This document shows positions 34,016 through 46,212 of a stretch of DNA of 64,000 bases, piece after piece. Both the position numbers and the translations under genes were made by a program. Within the stretch, counting starts at the first letter, position 1. Each line of letters starts with the position of its first letter. A model generated the notes under the pieces. It did no database searches and was not told where the DNA came from. It saw nothing but the letters and a program-made list of their open reading frames with translations. Location: positions 8,256,001 through 8,320,000 of the forward strand of contig NC_059406.1 of assembly GCF_905220565.1 (NCBI RefSeq), read 5' to 3'. Source of the DNA: Melitaea cinxia. Taxonomy: Eukaryota > Arthropoda > Insecta > Lepidoptera > Nymphalidae.

Positions 34016-34974
34016 TATATTTATATATCTATTTAAGTATAAGTACTCTTGATTCGAGGCGCAATATCTTGATTGATTGAAATTTACCTAGTCACAAACT
34101 ACTGCGGAATCACTGAGCCAAAAAACAATCTCGATAAAGATGACGTAACAAAAGGCAGTAAAACGGCGTTATCTCCTTTCCTTGGTTTCTTAACCCGCGT
34201 CAAAGTACCTGCCAGAGAAATAAACTGAAATCTTTTATTAACGTTCGCTTTAGTAACCTTTTTTATATTTAAGTAAATTATATTATTTTATATCTTTAAA
34301 TACGAGTAACTTATTCAAAACAAACACGACGTAAACATTAATATTAACACTAAATATTTTTCTTTAAAAAGATTTATGTCTTATTTGCCTCTTAAGGTCG
34401 ATTAATAAGACTTTTGTTTAAACAATCATATATATTGATACACAGATTTAAGATGTTTGCCTCCCTTTTTAGAAAAAGCATCACAACTATTCCATATAAA
34501 TTATAATTATATCATTTTGTAGATAATAATTGCTTGCTCTACCAGTGACAACAACAAAAAAAATTGTTATTGCTTTTTTTTAGTAAATTAATTAATTTAT
34601 TATAAAATTATATATATGTGTATATGACGGTTTTAATTTTGAAACAATGTCAAAATGATTGACGGTCGGTAATTTTTTGGTTCAATTTAAAATCAACTCA
34701 CGTATAGATACTTTTTTAAAATTTTGTAAAGTAATAATTATTATAAAGAAATAAATAATTATATCTATTTAATGCGAATTATTTGCACGGTAGCTAGTAA
34801 TTACATAGTTAGCTGGTAATTTACATAATTTGTTACTTGTGAAGTATTACAAAAAAAGTATAATTGTAATAAGGAAACACTATTGCTATGGTTTATCATC
34901 TGTATAAACCTTACATACGTAGTTATATTATACTATAAATAAGAAAAAAAAATACATTATTATGTGTTGTTTTC
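34016..34974. other. No gene recognised; AT-rich DNA
   Basis: No recognised gene or repeat. Confidence 0.45.
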
Positions 34975-35420
34975 ACCTATCTACGTTGTATTATTGGTCC
35001 ATATAGTTGAAGTCATTTTTTTTTCTTTTGCAAGCAAACATAATTATTTATTTTATTGAAAGCTGGTACTTGCTATGTGGTTCCATTTAAATTTGATCGA
35101 GATCTGACAAGCGCTTTTCGATTTATACCTAATAAAGCGTATTTAATTGACGGTTTTGCCGCCTACCGACCTCGTATGACTTGTCGATGTAATTGAAGTC
35201 GGTTTTTTTTCATTTGTGAGTAACACAATTATTTATTTATTTTTATGTGTGTTACCTCAAACATTTTACTGATTGTACCGATCTTATTATATTTTTTTCG
35301 ATTCGCAGGATGTTGCTTGTTATGTGGCCCCTTTAAAATTTGATAGAGATCTGGCAAGTTGTTTTTGGGTGATCTCTGATGATGCGTATTTAACTTGTTC
35401 ATTTGTTTTTTTATTTTTTT
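34975..35420 (-). repeat. Cluster of three family C pieces in reverse
   Basis: Two left-terminal pieces each end in gaagtc plus a T run and a gcaagcaaac or gtgagtaacac end (near 35048 and 35232). A third internal piece follows at about 35250-35420. This is a rearranged or serially inserted family C locus. Confidence 0.55.
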
Positions 35421-35887
35421 AAGATCAAACACAAATATATTATTGATGGGCAACATTAGACACGGGATAGTGATAGATTTATACAAAAAATGTTGTGAAT
35501 GTATATTATGATTTAGTAGTAACTGGCACCCGCAAAAAAGTCCTGTCAGAAACCCTTATTACTCGTATTACCTAATTAAGAAATATAATTATACTCTAGT
35601 GATATTTTAATAAGATTAATGATATACAGGCATCAATTAAAGAGAAATTTCGGGATTTATCCGACCACAGTAACTTGAAGGCTTAGGGATTTAATTGCGT
35701 AATATTTGCGTAATATAATATACAAGTAAGTACTCAAGAGTATTTTCTAAGATAAAGGATATTGAGTTTATTTACGTAATATTCAACCGTTAAATTTCTC
35801 TAAAATCAGATTCATTATATGTAATCGTTGAAAGTTATGAGTACGTATACATTTTTAAGTTACAAATAATAAAATTACAAATTGCGA
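35421..35887. other. No gene recognised
   Basis: AT-rich; nothing recognised. Confidence 0.4.
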
Positions 35888-36200
35888 GCGACTGACGGGG
35901 GCAGATAACTCAATGAGGATACGGAGGGGTATTTTCCAGGGTAATTGCCTAAGCCCACTACGGTTTTCCTTGTCTTGGAACCCTCTAAGCACTGCTGGAG
36001 CGTTCAGGAACAGGTTTTCAGTTTCAGAGAGGAGATACTAAAGTCTCTCACCTTTTCTACATGAATGACCTCAAATTATTGGCACCTAACACTGCACGCT
36101 TGGACGAACTGCTGAAAATCACCACGAAGTTCAGCGGTTCCAACAGGATGTAGCTTGGAAAAGTATGCAGTCACGCATGTACAAAATAAGGCTTCCGTGC
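35888..36200 (+). pseudogene. Non-LTR reverse transcriptase fragment, decayed
   Basis: In one frame from about 35910 the translation gives RIRRGIFQGNCLSPL, a reverse-transcriptase motif. After a frameshift, near 36045, another frame gives SHLFYMNDLKLLAPNTARLDE, the catalytic FYMDD region with the first aspartate replaced by asparagine. Stops and the frame change show it is dead. It covers about 100 codons of the palm domain only. The LINE clade is not assigned. Confidence 0.7.
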
Positions 36201-36235
36201 AGTGCTCTTTAGGGAAACCAAACGTTTTGACTGTG

Positions 36236-36345
36236 CAATACAAAATTAGGTGTGCAATTAAAATATAGACATGTACAAAAGGCAGTCTTATCGCTAAAAG
36301 AGCGATCTCTTTCAGACAACCTCTAGCATGAAAAGGACATGACAA
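36236..36345 (-). repeat. LINE-like tail 'family E', reverse
   Basis: ggcagtcttatcgctaaaag, gagcgatctctttcagacaa and cctctagcatg match the complement of the tail at 8742. It is opposite to the RT fragment beside it, so the two are separate insertions. Confidence 0.6.
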
Positions 36346-37251
36346 AAGAATTATGCGGGGTGGAGGTGTACATACATAATATATACATATAATACGTAAA
36401 TATTACACATTACACACACACATACACATATATATATACATATATATATCAAATATATATAAACATAATACATAAATTTATTATAATTATTTATATAAGT
36501 ATTTATTATATTATATCTATCTATTATTTATATATTAAACGGGCGGAGTGACATCCAGAATAATGATTAAGATTACTAATAACTTATAGATCGGATATGC
36601 TGTGCCAAGGCCAGACTGTGCCTGGTATTGGTCATGTCACGGACCGAGTATGATAAAATCTATATTATATTTTTTTACATATTTACCATAGATTGGACAT
36701 TGGAATCTTGGTAGGTATTTCTTATGTAGTCCTTTCTCACCAATATAAATAGAGATGTACAAATTCCAATAACTTCAATAAACGAGTGTAAACAACTATT
36801 AGTTAAATGACAAAGAATATATAAATAACTTTGCTTTCAAGTTAGTCATGCTTATAATATACTCGTAGTTTGTAAATTGTTAGAAAAAATAATTAGTTAA
36901 TAACAAATTTATCACTACATATATTAGGATATGTATTCCAGTTTAGAAATTATCTGCTTGTACCTAATAACATATTGGAGTGTAAATTCTGCTGAAAATT
37001 GTTCAGTAAATAAAATTTTATTGAAACGTATTAATAATATATAGAGTATTTGTATGTGTATTCTTATATTCATCTAACAACGTCGTTAACAACAATGGAT
37101 TATAAAACAATTTTTAACAAATACCTTTAGTTTGATATACTCTTTGATATATTTATCATATCAAAAGAAGGATCAAACATGATAATAATCAATCATAAAG
37201 TAAGTTTGAAAACCTCCTCAAAAATAATCTATCACTAAACATACAATTAAA
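36346..37251. other. Simple-sequence rich, no gene recognised
   Basis: AT and CA/TA simple sequence at about 36360-36540; the remainder is AT-rich without recognised features. Confidence 0.5.
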
Positions 37252-37560
37252 TATGTGCTGTGTGGTTACGGCAGTACAGAATATAGCCACACCCTCTCTT
37301 CCCGTAGATGTCGTAAGAGGCGACGAAGGGATAACACAGTTCCACTATAATCTTGGAACTTAAAAGCCAATCGGTGGCGGGATAGCCATCCAACTGCTGG
37401 CTTTGAAATACACAGGTCGAAGACGGGCAGCAGCGTCTTCGGTGCGACAAAGCCCTGCGGTTACCAAATCGTCTGCCCAGTGTGACTATGGGCAACACAT
37501 ATGAGTTCACACCATTTTTGGCGCAAACTTGTGGAGGTCTTGACAGTCTAAGGTAGTGAT
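37252..37560 (+). repeat. Family B repeat
   Basis: From gtgctgtgtggttacggcag through gggcagcagcgtcttcggtg to ggcgcaaacttgtggaggtc. The tail is degraded. Confidence 0.75.
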
Positions 37561-38056
37561 AATAAATATGTAGAGAAAACAAAGAAAAAGATATCCTAAA
37601 TTAAAAAGAGACCAATAAAGGTAAAAGAATAATGAAAGGTATTAACTACAAACAAACATAAATCTGGAATAATTCCTCGGACCAAATTTAGGAGAGTAAA
37701 ACGGTCATTCCTAATCCATAACGGTCATTCGATACTCATTTGAAGACAGTTATTTTTAAATTACCTTTTTTCTATGCATACATTGATATCGTTCAATTTA
37801 TACAGAATAAATTGAATTCACGTCGTCGTTTTATAATTTCTAACTAAAAAAGTTAGTGATATTGGCAGACGTCAAGATGATGAACGACGTCCCCTAGACT
37901 GGATTGGTGAATTCACCCTTGGGCTGATCAAAAACCTATTTGGAAACGGTCAATGTCAGGAATTTATAAGGGCTATTGATACGGCAAATTGCTTTTCGAA
38001 AATTAGGACGATTGTTTTTAAAATAATGGATAAATAAATTAACGTTTAATTTGAAT
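37561..38056. other. No gene recognised
   Basis: AT-rich; nothing recognised. Confidence 0.4.
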
Positions 38057-38172
38057 GATTTTATTTTTGTGTTACTCACACATTAGGAAATTATAAACAT
38101 TCATTTACATTTTTGATGATATTAAAAAATGTTTAGGATTTCCTAATGCGTGGGCAACACAAAAATAAAATC
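38057..38172. mobile_element. Small fold-back with 35 bp inverted ends
   Basis: The arm gattttatttttgtgtta... (38057-38092) is complementary to 38138-38172, ending aacacaaaaataaaatc, with few mismatches. The same arm sequence occurs inside the family F copy at 20072-20456, so it is a dispersed end module. Confidence 0.6.
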
Positions 38173-38343
38173 GTAAAAATTAAAAAATAGCATGGTGTCG
38201 TCTTCTGTCAAAGATTTTCATTGTAATATGAAACTTTGAATAGTTACGGGCTTCTGTAAAGAACTCACTATAGACGGCGTCACAGTCGCTTAGACCGAAT
38301 ATAAATCATCATATCATCTAAAAATTCGATCTAGTGAGTACAT

Positions 38344-38416
38344 CGTTCCATAGCATAATTGACTAGAGCACCGACACGGTCAGTCGGAGATACAGGTTCG
38401 ATCCCCGCTGGAACGG
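38344..38416 (+). repeat. tRNA-like sequence, probably SINE head or pseudo-tRNA
   Basis: Folds as a cloverleaf: acceptor cgttcca with tggaacg (7 of 7 pairs), anticodon stem ccgac with gtcgg (5 of 5), loop acggtca, T loop ttcgatc with B-box ggttcgatccc. Against a working tRNA: base 33 of the loop is C not U, the T stem has two mismatches and the D stem pairs poorly. A SINE head or decayed tRNA is more likely than a functional gene. Confidence 0.5.
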
Positions 38417-38994
38417 TCGATTTTGGATATGATATGTAAAAATGTTTAAATTAAATTTCTTTTATTTTAACTTGCAGGGTAGTCAAAATCAACTTTTTAT
38501 AACTAAAACTTAACGGTATATAAATTTGAATAAGTGTTATTATGCTTTAAGACCAATGAAAGTTATTATTTCCTGAAATTAATTTAAAAAATTGATTTGT
38601 AAGAATAACGTTTAAATGTACTTTGTAACATATTTTTGCAGACTAATTGTAAATATTAATCCCCAAACAATGTTTTTTATAAAAACGAACTATGAACGAA
38701 TTCATAGTAATAACGTTTTTAATAAAAATTTGAATATTTCTTCGTACCCTATCTACGAGAAATTATTGCTTCATTTTATTAGTATGAATAGATGAAATTA
38801 AAGTCGACAGCTATAATATTCTATAATTTAATATTATAAATTATATTATATCTGATTTTCGTCAGAACTAAGTGAACTCTTGTAAGCAAGTTTCAACTAG
38901 TAGATACAATATCTTAATGAACCTCAATTCAAACAGAAAAATAAATACTGTTTATTTTGTTGAGAAGAAATAAAAGCAAAACACAATAAACGTC
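38417..38994. other. No gene recognised
   Basis: AT-rich; nothing recognised. Confidence 0.4.
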
Positions 38995-39352
38995 TACACT
39001 GTAAAATTTTTTTGTAAAATTATCATTTTTTTACTCAACATGAGATGGCTAAATTACTAATCAGTGTGTATGAATTCAAATTATAACACATTTTGAGTAA
39101 TTTTCCAAGACATATGAGAAAATTTGCTAAGATGCGCTTTAATTTTACAATCTTAGAGTATAAATCTTACTTGTATTGTAATTTCACGGAACAGTTTATT
39201 AAATTTTAATAACAAACTTTGAAGATTTACCAAAATTTTTAGTAATTTGAGATACTATATTTTTTTGTAAAATTACCAAATATTTTATAATTCGAATTAC
39301 TGTGAAGTGTTTAGAAATTTACAAATTTTGTTATTATTTTTACAATTTGAAC

Positions 39353-40060
39353 TGTAAAATTACACAATACATTGTAAAATTACTAAAAAATACTATTTGT
39401 CTGTTGCCATGTATAATTTTACTAAACAGGTTATCAATTTTCGATACCAAGCTCCTTAAATTTACTAACATTGTTTGTGTTTTGAATTACTAATTTTGTT
39501 GTAAATTTACAAAACAATATTGTAATTTAAACTACAATCAAAGTATTGAAAATTCAAAAAATTTTTTTGGTATTTTTACTATTCTTATTGTAAAATTACA
39601 CAATGTATTGTAAAATTACTAAAAAATTCTACTTGTCTGTAGCCATGTGTAATTTTACTAAACAGGTTATCAATTTTCGATACCAAGCACCTTAAATTTA
39701 CGAACATTATTTGTGTTTTGAATTCCTACTTTTGTTGTAAATTTACAAAACAATATTGTAATTGAAACTACAGTGGAATTATTGAAAATTCAAAAAAATT
39801 TTTTGGTATTTTTACTATTCTTATTGTAAAATTACACAATTTATTGTAAAATTACTAAAAAATACTATTTTTCTTTAGCCTTGTTTAATTTTACTAAACA
39901 CGCTGTCGACTTTCGTTTCCAAGCTTCGTAAATTTACAAACATTGTGCGTATTTTAATTTAATCTGTGGTCTAGTAAGATTGTGAAACAATAGTTAAATT
40001 CGAATTCTAATGAATTCATTGGAAATTCAATAATCTTCTCATTAATTTTATTATTTTGAC
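39353..40060. repeat. Tandem array, 236 bp unit x 3
   Basis: The start tgtaaaattacaca recurs at 39353, 39589 and 39825, exactly 236 bp apart. It is followed each time by ggttatcaattttcgatacc or a diverged form. The third copy is the most diverged. Confidence 0.85.
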
Positions 40061-40309
40061 TGTAAAATTATACAGTGGTTTGTATAATTAACAGTATAAT
40101 AGGGTAACTACTTTTTTAGATGAACCAAAATTGTTAGTATTTCGGTTTACCATAGTTTCTTGAAAGATTACAAAAAAAAATGTTTATTTACATATTATTG
40201 AAATTATTAAAAATTTATCAATATTTTTATATCATATTTATATGTAAAATTTTGATTTGAAAATTATATATAGTAAAGTTATGATTAATAAAGCATTTTT
40301 AACTTCCCT

Positions 40310-40640
40310 CTAAAAAAATTAAAAATTTTTTTAAAAATCGGGAAGTTATTGGTTTTACCCCGTTTTTCGAAAGTCGAGTTTTCATCATATCTCTACGTTT
40401 AAAGGCCCTAGAAAGCTTCCCTGACTATTTTTACGAGGGTGTCTGTATGTCTGTGTGGATGTGTGTGTGTACGCATGTAAACCTCTTATAACTTTTGAAC
40501 GGCTTGACCGATCGAAACGAGACTCGTGGCATTCGAAAGGGTTCCACTCAACTTAGACTTCCTGAAAATTTGAAGTGAATCGATTCGGTAGATTTTGAGA
40601 AATTTAAAAAAAATACTCGAGTCTCCAATTTTATCCATAA
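40310..40640. repeat. Distinct segment inside the 2.8 kb element
   Basis: From acttccctctaaaaaa to about ctcgagtctccaattttatc. It includes a gtgtctgtatgtctgtgtgg simple-repeat patch and the phrase cttttgaacggcttgaccga. Its composition differs from the arrays on either side, so it looks like a separate repeat. Origin unknown. Confidence 0.5.
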
Positions 40641-41075
40641 CTTGTTACTTTTTAATTAGATGATATAGGATAACTTTATTCTAAAATTAGTTTAGTTTAT
40701 ATTGTTCCATTACTATTATTTATAACTATATCGTTCAGCTTATTTTTGTCATTTTGGCGTAAATTGTTTATGATACTTTGTAAAGTATCAATATTATTTT
40801 ATGCTGCTATTAGTATTACTATTTTATTTCCTCAATAAATGGTTTTATTAACGTAAACAATAAGTAATAATTTTTATTTATATTTTAATTTTAAATTAAT
40901 CAATTAAGTCCTATATTTTTAACGTTTAAATTATTTAAATTAACGACTTCCAGGATATTAGGAAGTATCAAAAATAAAATAACAGCAACAATAATAAGTT
41001 GGTAAAATAACATCAGATGTCTCTAGTTTTAAAAATCTCAATTGAAATCAATTGTACAGTACAATAAGAAAGCTA

Positions 41076-41750
41076 CATAGTAAATTTACTAAACATTTTT
41101 ATGATCAATTATTGATTAAAATTACAAAACTGTATAGTAAAATTACCAATCAAATTTTCTGTAACTGCTTGGTAAATTTCCGAAAATATTTTGTAATTTT
41201 ATCAAACCCAATTCAAATGAATTGGTTGGTATAGTTACGAAACTGCGTAGTAAATTTACTAAACATTTTTATGATCAATTATTGATTAAAATTACAAAAT
41301 TGTATAGTAAAATTACTAATCAAATTTTCTGTAACTGCTTGGCAAATTTCCAAAAATATTTTGTAATTTTATCAAACCCAATTCAAATGAATTGGTTGGT
41401 GTAGTTACGAAACTGCGTAGTAAATTTACTAAACATTTTTATGATCAATTATTGAATAAAATTACAAAACTGTATAGTAAAATTACTAATCAAATTTTCT
41501 GTAACCGCTTGGTAAATCTCCAAAAATATTTTGCAATTTTATCAAACTCAATTCAAGTGAATTAAGTAGTATAGTTACAAAACAGCATAGTAAATTTACT
41601 AAGCATTTTCATGATACATTCTTGAGTAAAATTACAAAACTGTATGATAAAATTACTATTTAAATCTTCTGGAACTGCTTGGTAAATTTCCAAAAACATT
41701 TTGTAATTTTCTCAAATTGAGTTGAAGCATTCTGTTTAGTAAATTTACTA
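41076..41750. repeat. Tandem array, 170 bp unit x 4
   Basis: taaatttact recurs at 41081, 41251, 41421 and 41591, spaced exactly 170 bp. The first three units are nearly identical and the fourth is diverged. Confidence 0.88.
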
Positions 41751-41817
41751 AATTGTTTTGCGTTAAAACTTCCCACACATTTTTAGTAAGTTTACCAAAG
41801 AAATTTTTAACAGTGTA

Positions 41818-43727
41818 AGATTGATCAAAATAGGACCAATTAATCCTGTGTTATTTTGTTTTACTCAATAATATTTTTGAATTTAATGGCTGTTTTAACT
41901 TTTTCATTTCGTTTTGATAAATCACGTGTTTATTATTTGTAATTACGATTTCATTATTTAAAGAAAATGTTTTAAATATAATTAATTCAAATAGTATTTA
42001 ATACAGAAATTAATTAATTTTTTTTTTTTCAAAAAATTAATAAATAAAACTGCAAATAGTTGCAATTTCTTAACAAAAATAAATAAATATTAAAGCTATT
42101 TTAACTGTTATTTTTAAATAAACCGTTGAAGCTTTAACTAAATGCGAATTCTTCCTTCGTTTCGTTATTTCTTATTTGATTTTTTTTTTCTTTGTTATTC
42201 AATCATAAACCCTTTAACTTTTGATGTTTACTTTCCGCTTATACTTAATGAATTCCGCTACAGTATTAGCGAATTAAAATTTTGTGAGCTACATCCATAT
42301 CATCATCATCATCATCTAACAAACTTGATTTGCGCTGGACTTCATTAATTTTCGAGACCTATACTATTGTAAATGTAGCCTTTAGTAAGCGAACATTATC
42401 AAAATATTCTAAGATAAACTCTAATCAGCATAAGGACCGCCGGTTATAGATTTAGTAAATGTTTGTACTTCTCATCCTAATAATGATATAGACATTATAT
42501 ATATATATATGAGACTGATGCTTAGTTGACAATTCCTATATTTCGTTTAAGTATAATACTAATGCTCACCATATGCACTTAAGTGCGCCGTGTATGAAGA
42601 AAATGAAACAACATCAAAACAGTAAGACAAACAGAAATTTTAAAAATACGTCTTTCAATTCTTACCGGTTCAGTGGGTACGCGAAATCTAATTGGATTAG
42701 AAAGAAGTTGATTCCACTGCCAGTTTCACCTATCAATGAAAAAATACGATATTACAGGCTGAAGCGAATATGGAGATGAGCTATTTTTATATTGCAATTA
42801 CAAGACTTGCATCTATTTTAAGACATTGCGAAAATAAAATAGAATGAGAGAAAGTAAGCAACATAAAGCACTGCTTGATATAAATCTAGACTTATCTGAA
42901 ATAATCTACGTCTTTTAATACATATTCCTTTTTTTGTCACAATTAAACGGCTAATTATAGCACCCTAAAGAAGAATCAATATGTACTTTTAATTTAGTAT
43001 ACCAATTTGTATACTGACATCAAATAAGCAGGTTGATGACGTAAACCTGATATCACAACAAAAAGGAACTTGACATCTACAAACGAATGCCCGTATAGAG
43101 GCTTGTTCCTTCTGTCGCGAATATTGTATACGCGATGAAAATCTATTGTCGTCTCTTCCACGCCGTCCTGGGCTGCAATATTTTACAAATGCAATTTAAA
43201 ATTTCTTTTGTGGCGTGTTGACACTGTTTTTAAGTGTTCTATGCTTTGAATCTTTAAACGGTATTTACAGTTGTTTGTTGTTAGAAGTAGTAGTACTCGA
43301 GAGTATCATAAAAAATGAAGTTATAAATTATAAGTACGGTTAAAGTTACGTAGAATTCTCTACTTTTAGAAGTAAAAACTAAAACTCTAACTTTTGACTC
43401 ATAGTTTTTTATATTCGTATATAAAACGACTCGATTACAAATTGTACTATTGTACATGACTGATATGCAAGTTATTAAATTTTTAATATATTAAAATACA
43501 TTTCGCATCCTGGCCGTCTCGTGAGAACCATCATGCGTGAAAAATTTCAACAAAATGAGTTTGCAGATTTTTCATTTCATATTTCCCCTCACATAATATT
43601 ATTTCTGTATAGATCAATCTTCGATAAGATCATAATAACCGATCTTATTTACAAAGTAAATTTAACAATAATGATATATGAATAATACGGTGATGAAATG
43701 ATATTTCGAGGGGACTCAGAATAGAAT
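41818..43727. other. No gene recognised; AT-rich DNA
   Basis: A short (CAT)n run at 42300-42316 and a 20 bp SINE-end remnant at about 42750. No coding segment was recognised, although the preceding exon of the Ig gene must lie somewhere upstream. Confidence 0.45.
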
Positions 43728-43831
43728 AAACTTTATTGCACACCACTCAGAAAAAAAATCACATAAAACAGTTAGTTACATATAGAGATAGTAATGTACA
43801 AGGGCGGTCTTATCGCTTAGTAGCGATATAT
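43728..43831 (-). repeat. LINE-like tail 'family E', reverse
   Basis: aataaactttattgcacacc at the left and gggcggtcttatcgctta at the right match the complement of the tail at 8742. Confidence 0.6.
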
Positions 43832-43979
43832 ACGAATATACTAATGTATATTTAGGAACGTATGTATATCTTATGTTCACACTAGTTAAGAAACTATGGG
43901 AAACGTTGAATAATTAAATGAAATCACATTAGTAAGTAGTAACAGTCTCGGATAACTTATAAAATTATTTTTTTGACAG

Positions 43980-44164
43980 GCCTGTCCGCAGGCGGCAGCG
44001 ATACTACATATCCTGATGCGATCTTTGCGGTGAACAACGGTACCGCAGCCACCGACACTATGGTGCAGCCAACCTTCGATAACACGACAAAACGAGAATA
44101 TACTGCGGCGGTCGGTCAGCCTGCCTACTTACACTGCAGAGTGAAAAATCTTGGCGACAGATCG
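43980..44164 (+). CDS. Dpr-family Ig protein, exon with first half of Ig domain 1
   Basis: Encodes the stem and first half of the N-terminal V-type Ig domain of a Dpr cell-surface protein; these proteins bind DIP partners at neuronal contacts in insects. Acceptor tttttttgacag ends at 43979; donor gtaagt begins at 44165. The exon starts in phase 1 (its first two bases finish a codon) and ends on a codon boundary. Seen: a linker with two N-glycosylation sequons (NGT, NTT), then AAVGQPAYLHCRVKNLGDRS with the first Ig cysteine at 44135-44137. Joined to 63306-63516 it continues VSWIRKRDLHIL, a signature of the Dpr family. Exons for the signal peptide and second Ig domain are not visible here. Which Dpr paralogue is not decidable from this fragment. 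The open frame runs on into the intron after 44164 and should not be read as a protein end. Confidence 0.88.
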
Positions 44165-46212
44165 GTAAGTCTATATAGCGCTCTATTGATTGTGTTGGAT
44201 GGTGATGAATAATTTATATTTTTATAAGGGACATAGCATTCGATTCTAGAACACAGTTTTTAAGATCCAATTTACATCGTACAATTAGTCCAATTTTTCT
44301 CGTTATCAATCCATTAAATATGGTTTGACAGATAAATGACCGTATATCTTATATACATATATAACATTTTTTTTATTACATCTTAATTTTTTTATGCTGA
44401 CTAATAATTAACAATATTATTGCTTACTTTATGAATTTTTAAAAGCAACATGACACAAAAAACTTCCAAAACACATTTTGTCACAAGGAAAAAAATACAT
44501 ACAGAGATAGGCGCGAGATGACCAAAATGCCGCGTTAGTCAACCCTGCTGCATTACCACAACCCTAATACCGTGACAGTTTAACTGAGTAGCACGTTACC
44601 AAAAGCATGGTAAAGGGGAGAAATATTCAGGAAGTTACTGAGAATCTAGATAACGATATAGTCCGATTACAACAAAAATAATCGAAATCAAATTTCGTGT
44701 GAGCAAAATGCTCATAGCGCTCTGTTAAGTAAGCGCATATCTGAGATAAAAAAGCTATCAAACATCCTTAAATCTGATTTTTCTGATCAATACAAAATAT
44801 ATAGGTATTTTTTTGATTCTTTTAGTAAATTCTCAAAGGCCATGACCTCTTTTAATTTTTAAAGCTTTTAAAATGTAATACGTTTTACCTTTTTTTGGAT
44901 AATTATCACTTTTATTTCTACTAAGAGTTTTTATTACTTTAATTTGTATAAATAAACAAGAGTTTGCTTTTAATGCTCATATTTATTTAAAGTATAAAAA
45001 CTAAGCTCATATTATTTACAAATAAATAATAAAATAAAGAAACATTATTTACATATACATTATTACAATATATTTCTTTCAGTCAAAGTTATATAATCTA
45101 GATCTTGGAGATATTCAATGAATGCTTTAATATTCCTACTTCATTATTTATTCGTTTAAGGTTCGCTTAAAAATTCAATGACCTTTTCATCAGGGCTTCG
45201 AATTTTATAAGAGGCGCTCCATGAACATAATCTTAACTTTTTGTTGGAGAAATTCAGATAAGGCCGATTTAGTATCTATTATACATTATTATTGATAATC
45301 CCTGCGAATAAAATTTACACATTTAGCAGTTGAGTGCTTGATGGGACTTATAAGCGACTGAGTTCCTTTTAAGTAAAAGATAAACTGTAAAATTAAAAAA
45401 CAAAAATATTTAAGATTATTCAATATTTTATCTTTTAGGTAGCTTCATCTACAAGATTTGAGGATTATTTGTGTGTGAGTTTTAGATTTAAATCCGACAC
45501 AAAATTATAAACTTCCTTATTTATAATTTATTCACTGCCTACACTTTTATATCAATTAAAAAAAAAGAAACGAAATAATAGAAGAACAGAAACGTGGTCT
45601 TTTTCAAAAACATCTTCGTAAAAAGTAATTTGCGTTATTCTCATTAAGCTACCTATCGCTTAATCTAGATTTAACAGGTGTAAACCGTAAGAAAGAGTAT
45701 TACATGTTCTGGTAGTATCATTTATACATCGCTCTCTATACCTGTCTGTATACCTTCTAAACTTAACGTCATTTTTCACGTTCTTGTCGTGAAAGAATTT
45801 TGATATGTATACATACAAAAATTTCATAACTTGGTAAGTCACTATTTTCATATAAACTTAGACTTGTAATTTTTTATCAAACGAAAATATTCGACCGCTT
45901 TGATCTTTAGTCAATGCTTCATCTTGTAAAACTTAGATGAAAAAAAAACAACCAATTACTCGCTTAGTGACAAAGTAAATTTTTGATAAGTTTATGTTTT
46001 AAAGGCTAACTTTCTGTATTTTAATATTTAATTTATCGCTGGCAATACGATCTCTCACACTGAATCGTTAAATTTTGGTATATTTTCAAAATATATAATG
46101 GAACTGTTCTTTGAGTGAAAAGTTCGCTGTGAAATAAGCTTAATCCACCATTTTAATGTCGAAAATGAAATGTTTTTGTCAAAAATAACTTTGTAAAATC
46201 TCACTCATCATT

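Larger units (their letters stand above)
38997..41815. mobile_element. 2.8 kb TIR element carrying two satellite-like arrays
   Basis: Left end cactgtaaaatttttttg and right end caaagaaatttttaacagtg are imperfect inverted repeats, each next to TA (38995-38996, 41816-41817), which fits a TA target duplication. Inside are a 236 bp x 3 array (39353-40060), a distinct less AT-rich segment (about 40310-40640) and a 170 bp x 4 array (41076-41750). Words such as gtaaaattac and tagtaaatttacta recur throughout. No transposase was recognised. The short in-frame open stretches of about 60 codons repeat with the arrays and are not genes. Confidence 0.65.

Noticed and set aside
41052..41404. Two similar 60-codon open frames
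   Set aside because: They are consecutive units of the 170 bp tandem array.
43973..44212. Reading the first Ig exon as a complete small protein
   Set aside because: There is no ATG, the frame begins upstream of an acceptor site and ends in the intron after a strong gtaagt donor; the Ig fold needs the exon at 63306.
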